From a virus: a stretch of 64,000 nt of DNA. The stretch lies in IMG/VR virus record IMGVR_UViG_3300030060_001311, positions 1-64,000 of that record. One strand, written 5' to 3'. This document shows positions 43,003-50,422 of this stretch, piece after piece. Numbering within the stretch: the stretch's first letter is position 1; the number at the start of each line of letters is the position of its first letter. The position numbers were made by a program, and so were the translations under genes. Below the pieces are notes generated by a model. The model searched no databases and had not been told where the DNA came from. It saw only the letters and a program-made list of their open reading frames with translations.

Positions 43003-43278
43003 TCACACATACTCCTTTACAAGTTCTAAATGTTCTTTGGTGATAGAGCTAACCTTTCCGATATATGCTGTCACATCGCCAATCCAATACTCCTCTGTAT
43101 GTGCTCGTCGATAAGCCACACGATCGGTATCTTCTAACTCGGTTCCAAAGAAATCGTAGAGTAAATCTTTATCTGTTAAATTACCGTTTTCATAATCTTC
43201 GTAATGATGATCCATGTAATCCCACTCGGTATACTCACGCTCACCGTCTTGTATTTCTATTGTATAAATAATCGCCAT
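43003..43278 (-). CDS. Very acidic small early protein (91 aa)
   Basis: Asp and Glu make up more than a quarter of the residues, with many Tyr (YTEWDYMDHHYEDYENGNL). This composition is like DNA-mimic anti-restriction proteins, but acidity alone is weak evidence. No family recognised. Confidence 0.5.
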   Translation of the reverse strand: MAIIYTIEIQDGEREYTEWDYMDHHYEDYENGNLTDKDLLYDFFGTELEDTDRVAYRRAHTEEYWIGDVTAYIGKVSSITKEHLELVKEYV

Positions 43279-43280
43279 AG

Positions 43281-43475
43281 CTACCTCCCGATAGTCTCTA
43301 AATCGTTTTCAGTTATATATTGATAAGCTCCTTTGTTATACGCTGGAGCAATCTGTTTTTTACGCTGTTCAGTTAATCTATTGGCTGCGGCTTCACCACA
43401 ACCTAAACAAGTCATATAGCCAAGGCTTCTTCGTCCTTGGCTAATAGGTTCGTCACATAGAGTACAGTCGGTCAT
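43281..43475 (-). CDS. DksA/TraR-type zinc-finger protein (64 aa)
   Basis: Cys4, Cys7, Cys23 and Cys26 form a CxxC-x15-CxxC finger with the SQGRRSLGYMTCLGCGEAA pattern of DksA/TraR C-terminal fingers. Such small proteins can bind RNA polymerase and change promoter choice. The coiled-coil arm of DksA is missing, as in TraR-like phage proteins. It overlaps the upstream 53-aa gene by ATGA. Confidence 0.65.
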   Translation of the reverse strand: MTDCTLCDEPISQGRRSLGYMTCLGCGEAAANRLTEQRKKQIAPAYNKGAYQYITENDLETIGR

Positions 43476-43633
43476 GGTGAACCGCTCTCAAGTTTCTTTA
43501 TAAACCATCTGAACTCAGCGTCTGTTAGTTCTTCTCGAACTACTTTCAACACCGCGTTGATCTTATCGAAGTCAATATTCGGATAAGGGTCAGCAGCCAT
43601 CACTCCTGCAACTAGGTTATTGTCATCACTCAT
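43472..43633 (-). CDS. 53-aa early protein
   Basis: The ATG at 43631-43633 follows AAGGAG by 8 bases. The frame ends in an ATGA overlap with the zinc-finger gene. The peptide is an acidic two-helix protein (INAVLKVVREELTDAEFRWFIKKLES). A promoter of the TATACTATATATAG type lies just upstream (43651-43695). Function unknown. Confidence 0.6.
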   Translation of the reverse strand: MSDDNNLVAGVMAADPYPNIDFDKINAVLKVVREELTDAEFRWFIKKLESGSP

Positions 43634-43705
43634 AGTAAATCTCCTTAGTTATTTTTTACTATATATAGTATAAAGCCGAGTATAGCGAATAAAAGCAGCC
43701 TTGCA

Positions 43706-44143
43706 CTACCACCAGCACAACATTACCGCACCACGCTCACTCGCACAACGTAATAACAATTCAAGGTCTTTGACTTCTTGATAATTATATTCATACGGTG
43801 AAGCATGATGTGTTTGATAAATAATAGTTTCAGGCAATAGAGTACGTTCTTCTTCTTTAGCGTCTGATTCAATCGCATGTAATAAATCAGCTAGAGCTTG
43901 AGCTTGTTCTTTTAACTCTTGAGCTGTAATATGAGCGTCTTCGCCATCGATATGCCAAATACAATCTTCTTGCATTAATTCATCTACTAAAGGTTCATAA
44001 TACTTACCTCGAAACGATCCGTCGGCACCATAACCACTCAGCATACCACCGCATAAATTAATATCTTTAATACGTGGTTCGTCTTCGTGCGTAAAATCTT
44101 TTTCGCGGTCATTACCGTGTACAACATAACAATCTAATCCCAT
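43706..44143 (-). CDS. Conserved phage protein, MGLDCYV type (145 aa)
   Basis: The MGLDCYVVHGNDRE start and INLCGGMLSGYGADGSFRGKYYEPLV block match a phage family I have seen only as hypothetical. The Cys and Trp near the ends are conserved in my memory of it. It overlaps the 44143 gene by one base. Confidence 0.55.
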   Translation of the reverse strand: MGLDCYVVHGNDREKDFTHEDEPRIKDINLCGGMLSGYGADGSFRGKYYEPLVDELMQEDCIWHIDGEDAHITAQELKEQAQALADLLHAIESDAKEEERTLLPETIIYQTHHASPYEYNYQEVKDLELLLRCASERGAVMLCWW

Positions 44144-44532
44144 TAGTGCACCTCCTTTTCATCTGGTATTGGTATAAACTTCATATAAGGTTCTTCGACA
44201 TGATCTTCAGGCATCCACTCGATAGTTTCTATATAACTATCTAAAGTACCATCATAATCAAAACTAATAGTCTCACCATCTTCATCATAACCAACAACAA
44301 TGGCTCGACCTGCTAATGGCTGATGATACTCTGATAATTTAAAATATCGCATATCGTTTTTAAGTAATCCTTCATCGTCAACAATGACCATCGTATTATC
44401 AGTTAATGTAACAATATCAATAGGTCCATCAAGTTGCATAAAAAACTTAGCATCTTTAAGAGTAGAATTATCACCTAATCCTACTCTTGTAACACTTTTC
44501 TCGAACGGGTCGATAAGTAGTCCGTGTATCAT
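44143..44532 (-). CDS. DUF3846-like protein (129 aa)
   Basis: MIHGLLIDPFEKSVTRV, MVIVDDEGLLKNDMRYFKL and PLAGRAIVVGYDEDGE follow the DUF3846 pattern found in phages and plasmids. The function is not known. It is coupled to neighbours by short overlaps. Confidence 0.6.
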   Translation of the reverse strand: MIHGLLIDPFEKSVTRVGLGDNSTLKDAKFFMQLDGPIDIVTLTDNTMVIVDDEGLLKNDMRYFKLSEYHQPLAGRAIVVGYDEDGETISFDYDGTLDSYIETIEWMPEDHVEEPYMKFIPIPDEKEVH

Positions 44533-44861
44533 TGTGCGTACACATCCACGTCAGCTCGGAAATCTGTATTTCTAATTTCCGTTGAGACAATTTCTTCGAT
44601 CTGTTCTTCAGTCCACATAGTACTTTCTATTTTATCGATACGAGCAGTTAACTCTGATAGTAAGTTTAGTACATGCTGCTCAGCTCCTTTTTCTAAATCA
44701 GCAGGATCGATTATTCGAGGTTGTAAGCTATCTAAGACGTTAGCAATCTCGTGTAATGATCTTATCAAATCTGAGTTGAAGTCGTTTGCATAAGACTGTT
44801 CTAAAAGACTGACGTTAGTTTTAAGGTCAGCCACCTGTTGTTGGATTTTTTCCATATCCAT
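44529..44861 (-). CDS. Coiled-coil early protein (110 aa)
   Basis: Heptad-like helices run through most of the protein (MEKIQQQVADLKTNVSLLEQ; LNLLSELTARIDKIESTM-like). It is the first gene of a coupled run and has GGAG 6 bases upstream and a repeated promoter at 44913-44940. Function unknown. Confidence 0.5.
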   Translation of the reverse strand: MDMEKIQQQVADLKTNVSLLEQSYANDFNSDLIRSLHEIANVLDSLQPRIIDPADLEKGAEQHVLNLLSELTARIDKIESTMWTEEQIEEIVSTEIRNTDFRADVDVYAQ

Positions 44862-44912
44862 ATCTTTCTCCTTTCTAGTTAATGTTATTAAACCTATTTA
44901 ATAACTAATACC

Positions 44913-44940
44913 ATTATGCCTAAGACTACCGCGAAGTAAA
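44913..44940 (-). promoter_or_regulatory. Repeated early promoter, copy upstream of 44861
   Basis: Minus strand: TTTACT (44935-44940), a 16-base spacer and CATAAT (44913-44918), preceded by the ACTGCTTTACTT block shared with other copies. Confidence 0.5.
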
Positions 44941-45008
44941 GCAGTAGTAGAGGGCAAGATTAGGGTTGGAATCAAGTAAGTCACGGTCGTCTCTCGACTG
45001 GTATATTT

Positions 45009-45089
45009 TTAAATTAATACACAGCCTGATTTGATAGGTCCTGTGCAACCATTGTGGTGGTTGCTTTTACAGTCCACACTACAAGTCAT
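45009..45089 (-). CDS. 26-aa four-cysteine microprotein
   Basis: The frame has Cys3, Cys7, Cys15 and Cys23 in the order C-S-V-x-C...N...G-C-T...C-V-L-I, which resembles the small DUF1540-type cysteine proteins that bind metal. An AAGG lies about 7 bases upstream. A hairpin (GCAACCA / TGGTTGC) overlaps the frame. The gene is short, so chance cannot be excluded. Confidence 0.4.
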   Translation of the reverse strand: MTCSVDCKSNHHNGCTGPIKSGCVLI

Positions 45090-45116
45090 GTGTAAACCTT
45101 TTCAAACACAAAATAC

Positions 45117-45134
45117 AACTCCTCCACACAGGAG
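45117..45134 (-). terminator. Weak hairpin downstream of the MazG-like gene
   Basis: ACTCCT and AGGAGT pair over a 6-base loop, 33 bases after the stop of the 45167 gene. On the minus strand it is followed by TTGTATTTTG rather than a clean T-run, so it may be a weak terminator or an mRNA end. Confidence 0.35.
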
Positions 45135-45166
45135 TAAATATTTCTTTCTGATTCCAAAATTAAACT

Positions 45167-45505
45167 TTATACTTGAAAATGTTTTATATCTTTGTCTTTT
45201 TTCCATAATCCATCTTCTAATTTACCTGTTCGTTGAGATATCTCATCGTAAGCAGCTTTCATGCAATCCTCAAGCGTTAAACCTTTTTGTTCAGCTAAAA
45301 CGATCAAACATACAACACAATCTCCTATGCCGTCTATTAATCCTTGTTTATCACCGTAAGCAAGTGCTCGAGCTGTTTCACCAACTTCTTCTACAAGTTT
45401 CAACATCTGTTTTTCAGGCTGTATATCTTTTCCGTAGATTAATCCACGTACTTCCGCCCACTCAACGATATCATCAACTACTTTATAATAATCATTCCGA
45501 TTCAT
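45167..45505 (-). CDS. MazG-like nucleotide pyrophosphohydrolase (112 aa)
   Basis: The KLVEEVGE block (Glu39, Glu40, Glu43) and the later IDGIGDCVVC block (Asp58, Asp62) are the metal-binding acidic residues of the MazG fold. Family members hydrolyse dNTPs, NTPs or ppGpp to monophosphates. In marine phages MazG has been proposed to adjust host nucleotides or alarmone levels. Here it may also feed the modification pathway at 53-56 kb, but that is inference. Confidence 0.75.
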   Translation of the reverse strand: MNRNDYYKVVDDIVEWAEVRGLIYGKDIQPEKQMLKLVEEVGETARALAYGDKQGLIDGIGDCVVCLIVLAEQKGLTLEDCMKAAYDEISQRTGKLEDGLWKKDKDIKHFQV

Positions 45506-45743
45506 CTAATACATCTCCCCAACTTTTTGGCGGCTCAGACGGTGGCATAGTTAATTCGAACGATAGTTCTTTTTTATCCATCATTCTACGTAGAGCTTCG
45601 TGTACGTGAAACATTTCTAATCTAAAGTTTTCGCCTTTAGGTACTTTAAATGCTATTTTGATAGTCGCAATCGGATAATCTTGCGACTCATCTAAATACG
45701 ACATTCTATAACCTACAGCACCCATCATACTAAAATCACTCAT
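45492..45743 (-). CDS. Hypothetical early protein (83 aa)
   Basis: A mixed protein with FSMMGAVGYRMSYLDES and FRLEMFHVHEALRRMM. It overlaps the MazG-like gene by 14 bases. No family recognised. Confidence 0.5.
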   Translation of the reverse strand: MSDFSMMGAVGYRMSYLDESQDYPIATIKIAFKVPKGENFRLEMFHVHEALRRMMDKKELSFELTMPPSEPPKSWGDVLDESE

Positions 45744-45909
45744 CTTTACCTCTCAAGTCTATTGTAACTATTTTACCGCTTTGATATTTAAGCTGACGAT
45801 AATGTGATGTCTCGCTTTTTTGATAGTAATAAGATATCAATTTATTATTAGCTTCTTCCTCTGCAATTTTTTTGCGTTGTTGCTCAACGACTGCCTTATG
45901 TTGTGTCAT
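45736..45909 (-). CDS. 57-aa charged early protein
   Basis: ATG at 45907-45909 follows AAGGAGGA. The frame overlaps the next start by 8 bases. The N-terminal half is a charged helix (AVVEQQRKKIAEEEANNK) and the C-terminal half is Tyr/Lys-rich. Function unknown. Confidence 0.6.
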   Translation of the reverse strand: MTQHKAVVEQQRKKIAEEEANNKLISYYYQKSETSHYRQLKYQSGKIVTIDLRGKDE

Positions 45910-45918
45910 AAGTCCTCC

Positions 45919-46173
45919 TTACTTTTTTAGTTCATCGTCGCGTTCTTTATTAAAACGGTCAATCATATTTTGGAATATATCATTAACACCTGCACTTTCG
46001 TTAGTCTTGACTACGTTAGCTTCGACTTCGAGTTTTTTAATACGTTGTATCAACAATTTATTCACATTGAGCTGTTCTTGCATAAACTCTTGTGTTTTAC
46101 GTTGCGTATCAACTAATAAATCGAGACTTTTAGTAACCGTATCGATCATTTGTAGTATTTCATTCTTTTCCAT
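45919..46173 (-). CDS. Coiled-coil early protein (84 aa)
   Basis: Nearly all of the sequence is a predicted charged helix (ILQMIDTVTKSLDLLVDTQRKTQEF). It follows a GAAAGGAGAAATAA site. It is downstream of the structured non-coding segment at 46200-46480, which may act on it. Function unknown. Confidence 0.5.
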   Translation of the reverse strand: MEKNEILQMIDTVTKSLDLLVDTQRKTQEFMQEQLNVNKLLIQRIKKLEVEANVVKTNESAGVNDIFQNMIDRFNKERDDELKK

Positions 46174-46201
46174 TTATTTCTCCTTTCTTATTAATAAACT
46201 G

Positions 46202-46480
46202 TTAAGGTGTGGTGACGAGAGGAACTCGGTTTCCGCATATACCTCCGTTCATCCTAACCGACTCTAAAGTACTGGCTTTCATAAGGATCGGGACATCACC
46301 ACATTGAAGGTCTAGTAGTTTTGAGTCACTTCTCGGGATAACCTTCTCGCACCCGATGGCTGACTTTTGTGCCAGAGAGATGAGCGGTCTAACTAAAAAA
46401 CCCCGCTCGGAATCATTATTTAATGGAGTAACTATATGACTCTCTCTTTCTGGGCTTATCAAACTTGTTCTAGTAAACAT
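46202..46480 (-). ncRNA. Structured RNA candidate downstream of a strong promoter
   Basis: A TTTACT, 18-base, TATAAT promoter (46487-46516) fires into this stretch. The minus-strand transcript has several complementary arms: TGTGGTGA with TCACCACA (46296-46303 with 46208-46215), GAAGGT with ACCTTC, TCGGG with CCCGA, ATCCT with AGGAT, TGGC with GCCA and GAGCGG with CCGCTC. It is GC-richer than its surroundings. An open frame of 92 codons runs through it from 46480 and ends at 46202, but its third positions are unusually GC-rich for this phage and no ribosome-binding site precedes the ATG. It may be a regulatory RNA, a leader or, less likely, a foreign gene. Confidence 0.4.
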
Positions 46481-46486
46481 ACTTAT

Positions 46487-46516
46487 ATTATAAAGTACGA
46501 AAATTAGCAAAGTAAA
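46487..46516 (-). promoter_or_regulatory. Repeated early promoter with perfect TATAAT
   Basis: Minus strand: GTGCTTTACTTTGC, TTTACT at 46511-46516, an 18-base spacer and TATAAT at 46487-46492. The predicted transcript begins at about 46480, the same base as the ATG of the open frame in the structured segment. Confidence 0.65.
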
Positions 46517-46522
46517 GCACTA

Positions 46523-46726
46523 TTAAGAACCTTCGATTTGTGCCATACATTTTGACCATTCGTCTCGTTTAATTTCTTCGGAATAATTTATATAAAACAA
46601 TCCCTTACATTTTTCAAACTGTTTACGCCAAGCCGCAGGATCATATTTATCATTCCATTCTTTAGTTTCAGGAATATATGTTGTACAGCTTGTGATTATA
46701 AGCATAATTAATAATCGATAAATCAT
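46523..46726 (-). CDS. Small lipoprotein candidate (67 aa)
   Basis: A short basic start and hydrophobic core end in IITSC with Cys14, fitting a lipoprotein signal. The mature part is charged (PETKEWNDKYDPAAWRKQFEKCKG) and has two more Cys. It is early, so a role in superinfection exclusion or envelope change is possible. Not proven. Confidence 0.5.
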   Translation of the reverse strand: MIYRLLIMLIITSCTTYIPETKEWNDKYDPAAWRKQFEKCKGLFYINYSEEIKRDEWSKCMAQIEGS

Positions 46727-47040
46727 AACTCGTCAGCTTCTATATTATCAGGCAACTCTACGCTAGGTAGATTATTATAATCTTCGTACTCCATATCTAA
46801 AAAGAACCTTTCGTTTTGTTCTGGATCTGGTCCAGGAATAACAAACATTGCTCTAACTTCCATACCGTTATGGTCCATTGTAAAAGTTATCGGTAGTTTT
46901 ACTTGATCTAAATCGTAGCCTAATTTGATTAAATCTTTTTTTACTAAATCAATAAGCGGATATCTATTTTTATCTGCTTTTTCTGCTTTTTCTGTAAGAT
47001 TTTCTAATATATCCACGGTTGCATATTTAACTTGTCCCAT
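46723..47040 (-). CDS. Hypothetical early protein (105 aa)
   Basis: An acidic protein with a DLVKKDLIKLGYDLDQVKLPITFTMDHNGMEVRAMFVIPG block that looks like a small alpha/beta fold. It overlaps neighbours by 4 and 14 bases. No family recognised. Confidence 0.5.
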   Translation of the reverse strand: MGQVKYATVDILENLTEKAEKADKNRYPLIDLVKKDLIKLGYDLDQVKLPITFTMDHNGMEVRAMFVIPGPDPEQNERFFLDMEYEDYNNLPSVELPDNIEADEL

Positions 47041-47230
47041 CTTTTTCTCCTATAAGATTATCGATTGCTTCATACATGACGTTATGAAATGCTTTTTCAA
47101 AAAATTCAGCGTCTGTATTTTTAATTTCAATAAACGGATCATTTAACATTGCATGTATTACGTGTCGTGCTAAAACTGCTACGTTGGTTTTACAAACAAG
47201 TCCGCTTTTCTTAGTTATTTCTATATCCAT
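47027..47230 (-). CDS. Hypothetical early protein (67 aa)
   Basis: A helical protein (LARHVIHAMLNDPFIEIKNTDAEFFEKAFHNVMYEAI). It is the first gene after the 47241 terminator. Function unknown. Confidence 0.5.
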   Translation of the reverse strand: MDIEITKKSGLVCKTNVAVLARHVIHAMLNDPFIEIKNTDAEFFEKAFHNVMYEAIDNLIGEKDGTS

Positions 47231-47240
47231 AATTTTCCCC

Positions 47241-47278
47241 TAAAAAATAAGTGCACAACGATCATCGCTGTGCACTTA
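47241..47278 (-). terminator. Strong terminator after the 47284 gene
   Basis: On the minus strand a perfect 10-bp stem (TAAGTGCACA / TGTGCACTTA) with an 11-base loop is followed by TTTTTT. Confidence 0.85.
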
Positions 47279-47283
47279 ATAGA

Positions 47284-47655
47284 TTATACCTTTGCAAAGT
47301 AGCCTTCGTCAACAAGTCTTTTTGCATAAAATCTAAAGATTCTAAGCGGGTCTTGACCTGTAGTCAGATTGCCTTGCTTTACTGCAAGAGATACTAGATC
47401 TTGTGCAGTAAAACTAGCAGAGTCTAATTCGCTCTTTTTAGCTTCACTAACGGTCAAGATCAAGGCTCTCATCTGCGGAGTAAAACCTTTGGCTTCAGGA
47501 ACTTTGCCTATGAACTTATATAAAGTTCTAGAAGCTCCTTTGCCTGTTGAACTAGGCTTCGGGACTGCTGTCACTTTAGCTTTGCTCAAAGGTTTAGTTA
47601 CTGCTTTCGCAGGAACTCTCTTTGCAGAGGTAGGTGTAGATGTTGCTGTTTGCAT
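47284..47655 (-). CDS. Winged-helix-like protein with basic N-terminal tail (123 aa)
   Basis: I start at ATG 47653-47655, which has AAAGGAG 7 bases upstream; the longer frame has no site. Residues 1-50 are a Lys/Ala/Pro/Thr tail like histone H1-type tails. Residues about 60-123 form the domain FTPQMRALILTVSEAKKSEL...QDPLRIFRFYAKRLVDEGYF, shared with the 38838 protein. It stands alone between a promoter and a strong terminator. A nucleoid-like or regulatory DNA-binding role is inferred. Confidence 0.55.
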   Translation of the reverse strand: MQTATSTPTSAKRVPAKAVTKPLSKAKVTAVPKPSSTGKGASRTLYKFIGKVPEAKGFTPQMRALILTVSEAKKSELDSASFTAQDLVSLAVKQGNLTTGQDPLRIFRFYAKRLVDEGYFAKV

Positions 47656-47712
47656 ATCTTTCTCCTTTCTTATGGTTAACAAATTCTAACTTGCGTTAGA
47701 ACAACTTTTATA

Positions 47713-47746
47713 AGTATGCCTACGAAATACGCGAAAGTAAAGCACT
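47713..47746 (-). promoter_or_regulatory. Repeated early promoter, copy upstream of 47655
   Basis: Minus strand: AGTGCTTTACTTTCGC, TTTACT (47736-47741), a 17-base spacer and CATACT (47713-47718). Confidence 0.6.
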
Positions 47747-47773
47747 ATTACGAGCACCGCATAGGCAGACTGT

Positions 47774-48034
47774 TTACAAGCTACGCCAAACGCGGACGCC
47801 TGAGATTTCGTCTTCTAAACGATATCTTATAACAAACTTCCACTCGGGTTCTTGTTTTTTGCCAAAGCCTCTACTGGCTTGAGCTAAACGATTTTTCATT
47901 CGCTGTGAGTTATCGTCTGCCCTTAGTGGGAAGAAGATAGAGTCTCCTACTTCCATCTTAGCGAATGGATAGCTTGTCTGCGAACGTTGGTCCTCAGGTA
48001 GAGGAATACCTTTTTCTATAATAGGTTCATCCAT
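47774..48034 (-). CDS. Conserved small phage protein (86 aa)
   Basis: A YPFAKMEVGDSIFFPLRADDN block followed by FGKKQEPEWKFVIRYRLEDEISGVRVWRSL. I recall this YPFxxMxVGDSxxxP...R-x-WR pattern from many phages, always as hypothetical. The structure suggests a small beta fold that could bind nucleic acid. Confidence 0.55.
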   Translation of the reverse strand: MDEPIIEKGIPLPEDQRSQTSYPFAKMEVGDSIFFPLRADDNSQRMKNRLAQASRGFGKKQEPEWKFVIRYRLEDEISGVRVWRSL

Positions 48035-48273
48035 TAATGTATCTCCTTTTTAGGTTCAGAAAACTTGACTAGATTTTTTTCTTCTAAATAGTTTTTCCAG
48101 AACATTAAAATTAACGATTGATCAGTAATGCCGTGTAGTTCTTCACAGCCTTGAGCGATCATGGTATCACGTATAACGGAAGCCAACTCATCGTTGGCTC
48201 CCTCAAACAGTGCTGACCAGACCATGGCTAAAACTTCACCATCAACTAAATATGATTTAGGGTCTTTCGGCAT
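48034..48273 (-). CDS. Hypothetical early protein (79 aa)
   Basis: A small mostly helical protein (DGEVLAMVWSALFEGANDELASVIRDTM). It is coupled on both sides by 1-base overlaps to the DUF932 and 47774 genes. Function unknown. Confidence 0.5.
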   Translation of the reverse strand: MPKDPKSYLVDGEVLAMVWSALFEGANDELASVIRDTMIAQGCEELHGITDQSLILMFWKNYLEEKNLVKFSEPKKEIH

Positions 48274-49307
48274 TATGCAACCTCTGCGTATTTTATAGCT
48301 AAGTCTAGAGCTTTGGCTTTACGATTAGCCGCAGCACCAAACCATGAACTATGTAGAGCATTGCCTTCGGTTACAGACTCACGTAAATGGTCTTCAACGT
48401 AGGTGACAGCATTTAATGCTCCCCACCACGTACCTTTGGCAGACTTCAGGTTTGCACCTGGAGACTGTTCTAGTGCATCAACAGCTAGAAGCGGAAACTT
48501 GTTAAATTTCTCAACAAGAGGTTCTTGCATACCTATCAACTTACCTTCAGCTTTGAGCTGTTGGTCATGTCTATAAGCGGCGATCATATCAGGTTGATAA
48601 ATATCACCAACAAACTCAAGAAACTGAGAATGTTTAGCTTTCTTCTTAGATAGTAAGTTTGCAGCTTCTCTAAACTCTGTCATACGCTCAGCAGATAGCC
48701 CTAGAGCTTCTTCTGCGATCTGTATAACATCGTCATCGAATGCTTTAACGTGTGGCATACGGAAAGACGCTGTCCCGCCATGTTGTAAAGCCATGGTTAA
48801 AGTGTTGTTGCAAACAACTCGAATAGGTGTCAACTTAATAGTCATTGCTCGACCAACGATATGTGGTTGGTTGATAAGCAAATAACCTTTAATAAGGTCG
48901 TCACCCGCTAGTTCGAAGTCTTCTGAGATTTTAGCTAAACCCCAAATTTCTCCACCATCTTTTAAACTACCTGCGGTTTCCATGGTCATATGACCAGCAT
49001 CCGTAAAGCGTTTAAAGAATTTGAATACGTCTTCATTTTGTATAGGGACATAGTCTCTACCACAATGCGATAGTATTCGGTTATCGCTATCTCGAACAAC
49101 GTGGAAGGTATTTTCCGCTTGGATAAGACCAACATCGTCATTCCACTCAGGAGCGTCTATAGTATAACTAGGACGTTTGCTAACTGTCCAGTCTAACTGA
49201 GCCGCTTTCTGCATTTCCGATGGTTTTAGATTCGAATCTACTTCGACACCTAATCCGTGCCAAGGTACATCACCTGTCCAAGCCATCGTTTCTACTTGGT
49301 GTGCCAT
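48273..49307 (-). CDS. DUF932 family protein (344 aa)
   Basis: I start at ATG 49305-49307 after AAAGGAGAAAATT. The HQVETMAWTGDVPWHGLGVEV start and the later TPIRVVCNNTLTMAL, ERMTEFREAANLL and NAVTYVEDHLRES blocks fit the phage/plasmid DUF932 (TIGR03299) family. The biochemical role is not established; the genes often lie near recombination or replication functions. A repeated promoter precedes it. Confidence 0.8.
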   Translation of the reverse strand: MAHQVETMAWTGDVPWHGLGVEVDSNLKPSEMQKAAQLDWTVSKRPSYTIDAPEWNDDVGLIQAENTFHVVRDSDNRILSHCGRDYVPIQNEDVFKFFKRFTDAGHMTMETAGSLKDGGEIWGLAKISEDFELAGDDLIKGYLLINQPHIVGRAMTIKLTPIRVVCNNTLTMALQHGGTASFRMPHVKAFDDDVIQIAEEALGLSAERMTEFREAANLLSKKKAKHSQFLEFVGDIYQPDMIAAYRHDQQLKAEGKLIGMQEPLVEKFNKFPLLAVDALEQSPGANLKSAKGTWWGALNAVTYVEDHLRESVTEGNALHSSWFGAAANRKAKALDLAIKYAEVA

Positions 49308-49373
49308 AATTTTCTCCTTTCTAATGTGCATGGCTGCACTGGTTAATCACGTAGCCTATTAGCTACCTTTATC

Positions 49374-49402
49374 ATTATAGGTACGAAAACTACGAAAGTA
49401 AA
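49374..49402 (-). promoter_or_regulatory. Repeated early promoter with consensus boxes
   Basis: Minus strand: AGTGCTTTACTTTCG, TTTACT (49397-49402), exactly 17 bases, then TATAAT (49374-49379). This is the best copy of the series. The -35 overlaps the end of the nuclease gene. It drives the DUF932 gene. Confidence 0.7.
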
Positions 49403-49779
49403 GCACTAGTAAGAGCGTCCCAATCGTAAGGAATCGTAAGAGTCACAAGAGCTTTTGATTTATATCCAGTTTTTACGAGGTCTTGAATACCTGTAAGACT
49501 GTCGATATGGTAGAGCTTAATCTCATCGTTTTTACGAGCCATAACGAAAACTTGACCACCAAACGATGCACGTTTCGCTAACCATGATATTTGCATTGGT
49601 CGTAGAGTAAGAGTATTACCTGAATGTATTTCTTTGAGCTCGATCCAAAACTCTTTACCTTTAGCACACCCGTTGATGTCAGGAACACCTGCTCCTGTCA
49701 TACCTGTTTCAATTCTTTGTAAATGTATATTAGGTAGGTTTGACCTTAACAAGAGCCAAAGATTTTTTTCTTTTGCCAT
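49390..49779 (-). CDS. VRR-NUC nuclease (129 aa)
   Basis: The RIETGMTGAGVPDINGCAKGKEFWIELKE block gives Glu24, Asp34, Glu47 and Lys49 of the PD-(D/E)XK fold in the VRR-NUC order. Stand-alone VRR-NUC domains are found in phages beside replication genes and can act as structure-selective, Holliday-junction-type nucleases. It overlaps the zinc-finger gene by 50 bases. Confidence 0.8.
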   Translation of the reverse strand: MAKEKNLWLLLRSNLPNIHLQRIETGMTGAGVPDINGCAKGKEFWIELKEIHSGNTLTLRPMQISWLAKRASFGGQVFVMARKNDEIKLYHIDSLTGIQDLVKTGYKSKALVTLTIPYDWDALTSALLS

Positions 49780-50416
49780 AATATGTTTTTGTTAAAACAC
49801 TCCACTTTCTTTCACGCCACCATCTATTTTTACGATGTCTATTTAAATTATGTCTTCTATGCCACCAAGTATTCGGATCCATTCTTAATTTATGTGCTAA
49901 CGGATCTGGTTTGTACTGAGAGCCGTCTGCATATTTTGCTGGTGTTTGTTCTTCGCGTAATACACGTTCGAGCCACTCCATATCTTCTTCTACATAAGGC
50001 TCATCGGTCGCCAAATATTCTATATGGTTTAAAACATCATTATCTATAACCGCTTCATCGTAAGAACATTGACACCATATTTGATAATGGTTATATCCAC
50101 TGGTAGAAGTAGAATTTTTTCTTTTACCCGAGCCATAAGTTGACATAGGGTCTTTATGGTCTTCATATATTTTTTGTTGTCTACATTCTTTAGAACAATA
50201 ATTTAATAATCCTGATTGACTTTTAAAAAACTCAACTGAACAATTTACACAAGATCGAGGAGCTTCTACGGGTGCTCGTTTACCTTCGGCGTTATGAAAC
50301 GTATCGGAACATTTTTTACTACAAAACTTTCGTCTTTGTCCGTATAAAGGGTTTGAACATACCTTACAATTTCCATTGGTTTGTATTGATATTACTGTAG
50401 CACTTGTTAAAAACAT
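49730..50416 (-). CDS. Double zinc-finger protein, HNH-like or DNA-binding (228 aa)
   Basis: Two similar fingers lie at Cys17/20/32/36 and Cys56/59/74/78 (CxxC...CSKKC and CVNC...CSKEC). The rest is His/Trp/Arg-rich (NTWWHRRHNLNRHRKNRWWRERKW), but a clear HNH catalytic His pair is not visible. The predicted transcript starts at the ATG (see promoter 50423-50451), so the mRNA may be leaderless. It could regulate or process DNA. Confidence 0.5.
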   Translation of the reverse strand: MFLTSATVISIQTNGNCKVCSNPLYGQRRKFCSKKCSDTFHNAEGKRAPVEAPRSCVNCSVEFFKSQSGLLNYCSKECRQQKIYEDHKDPMSTYGSGKRKNSTSTSGYNHYQIWCQCSYDEAVIDNDVLNHIEYLATDEPYVEEDMEWLERVLREEQTPAKYADGSQYKPDPLAHKLRMDPNTWWHRRHNLNRHRKNRWWRERKWSVLTKTYYGKRKKSLALVKVKPT

Positions 50417-50422
50417 ACCTTA

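Noticed and set aside
45031-45609. Plus-strand frame of 192 codons
   Set aside because: It lies opposite the MazG-like gene and the small genes beside it, is low in coding character and has no start signal.
46202-46480. 92-codon protein inside the structured segment
   Set aside because: Not excluded, but codon use is unlike neighbours, there is no ribosome-binding site and several RNA stems fit better; listed as an RNA candidate instead.
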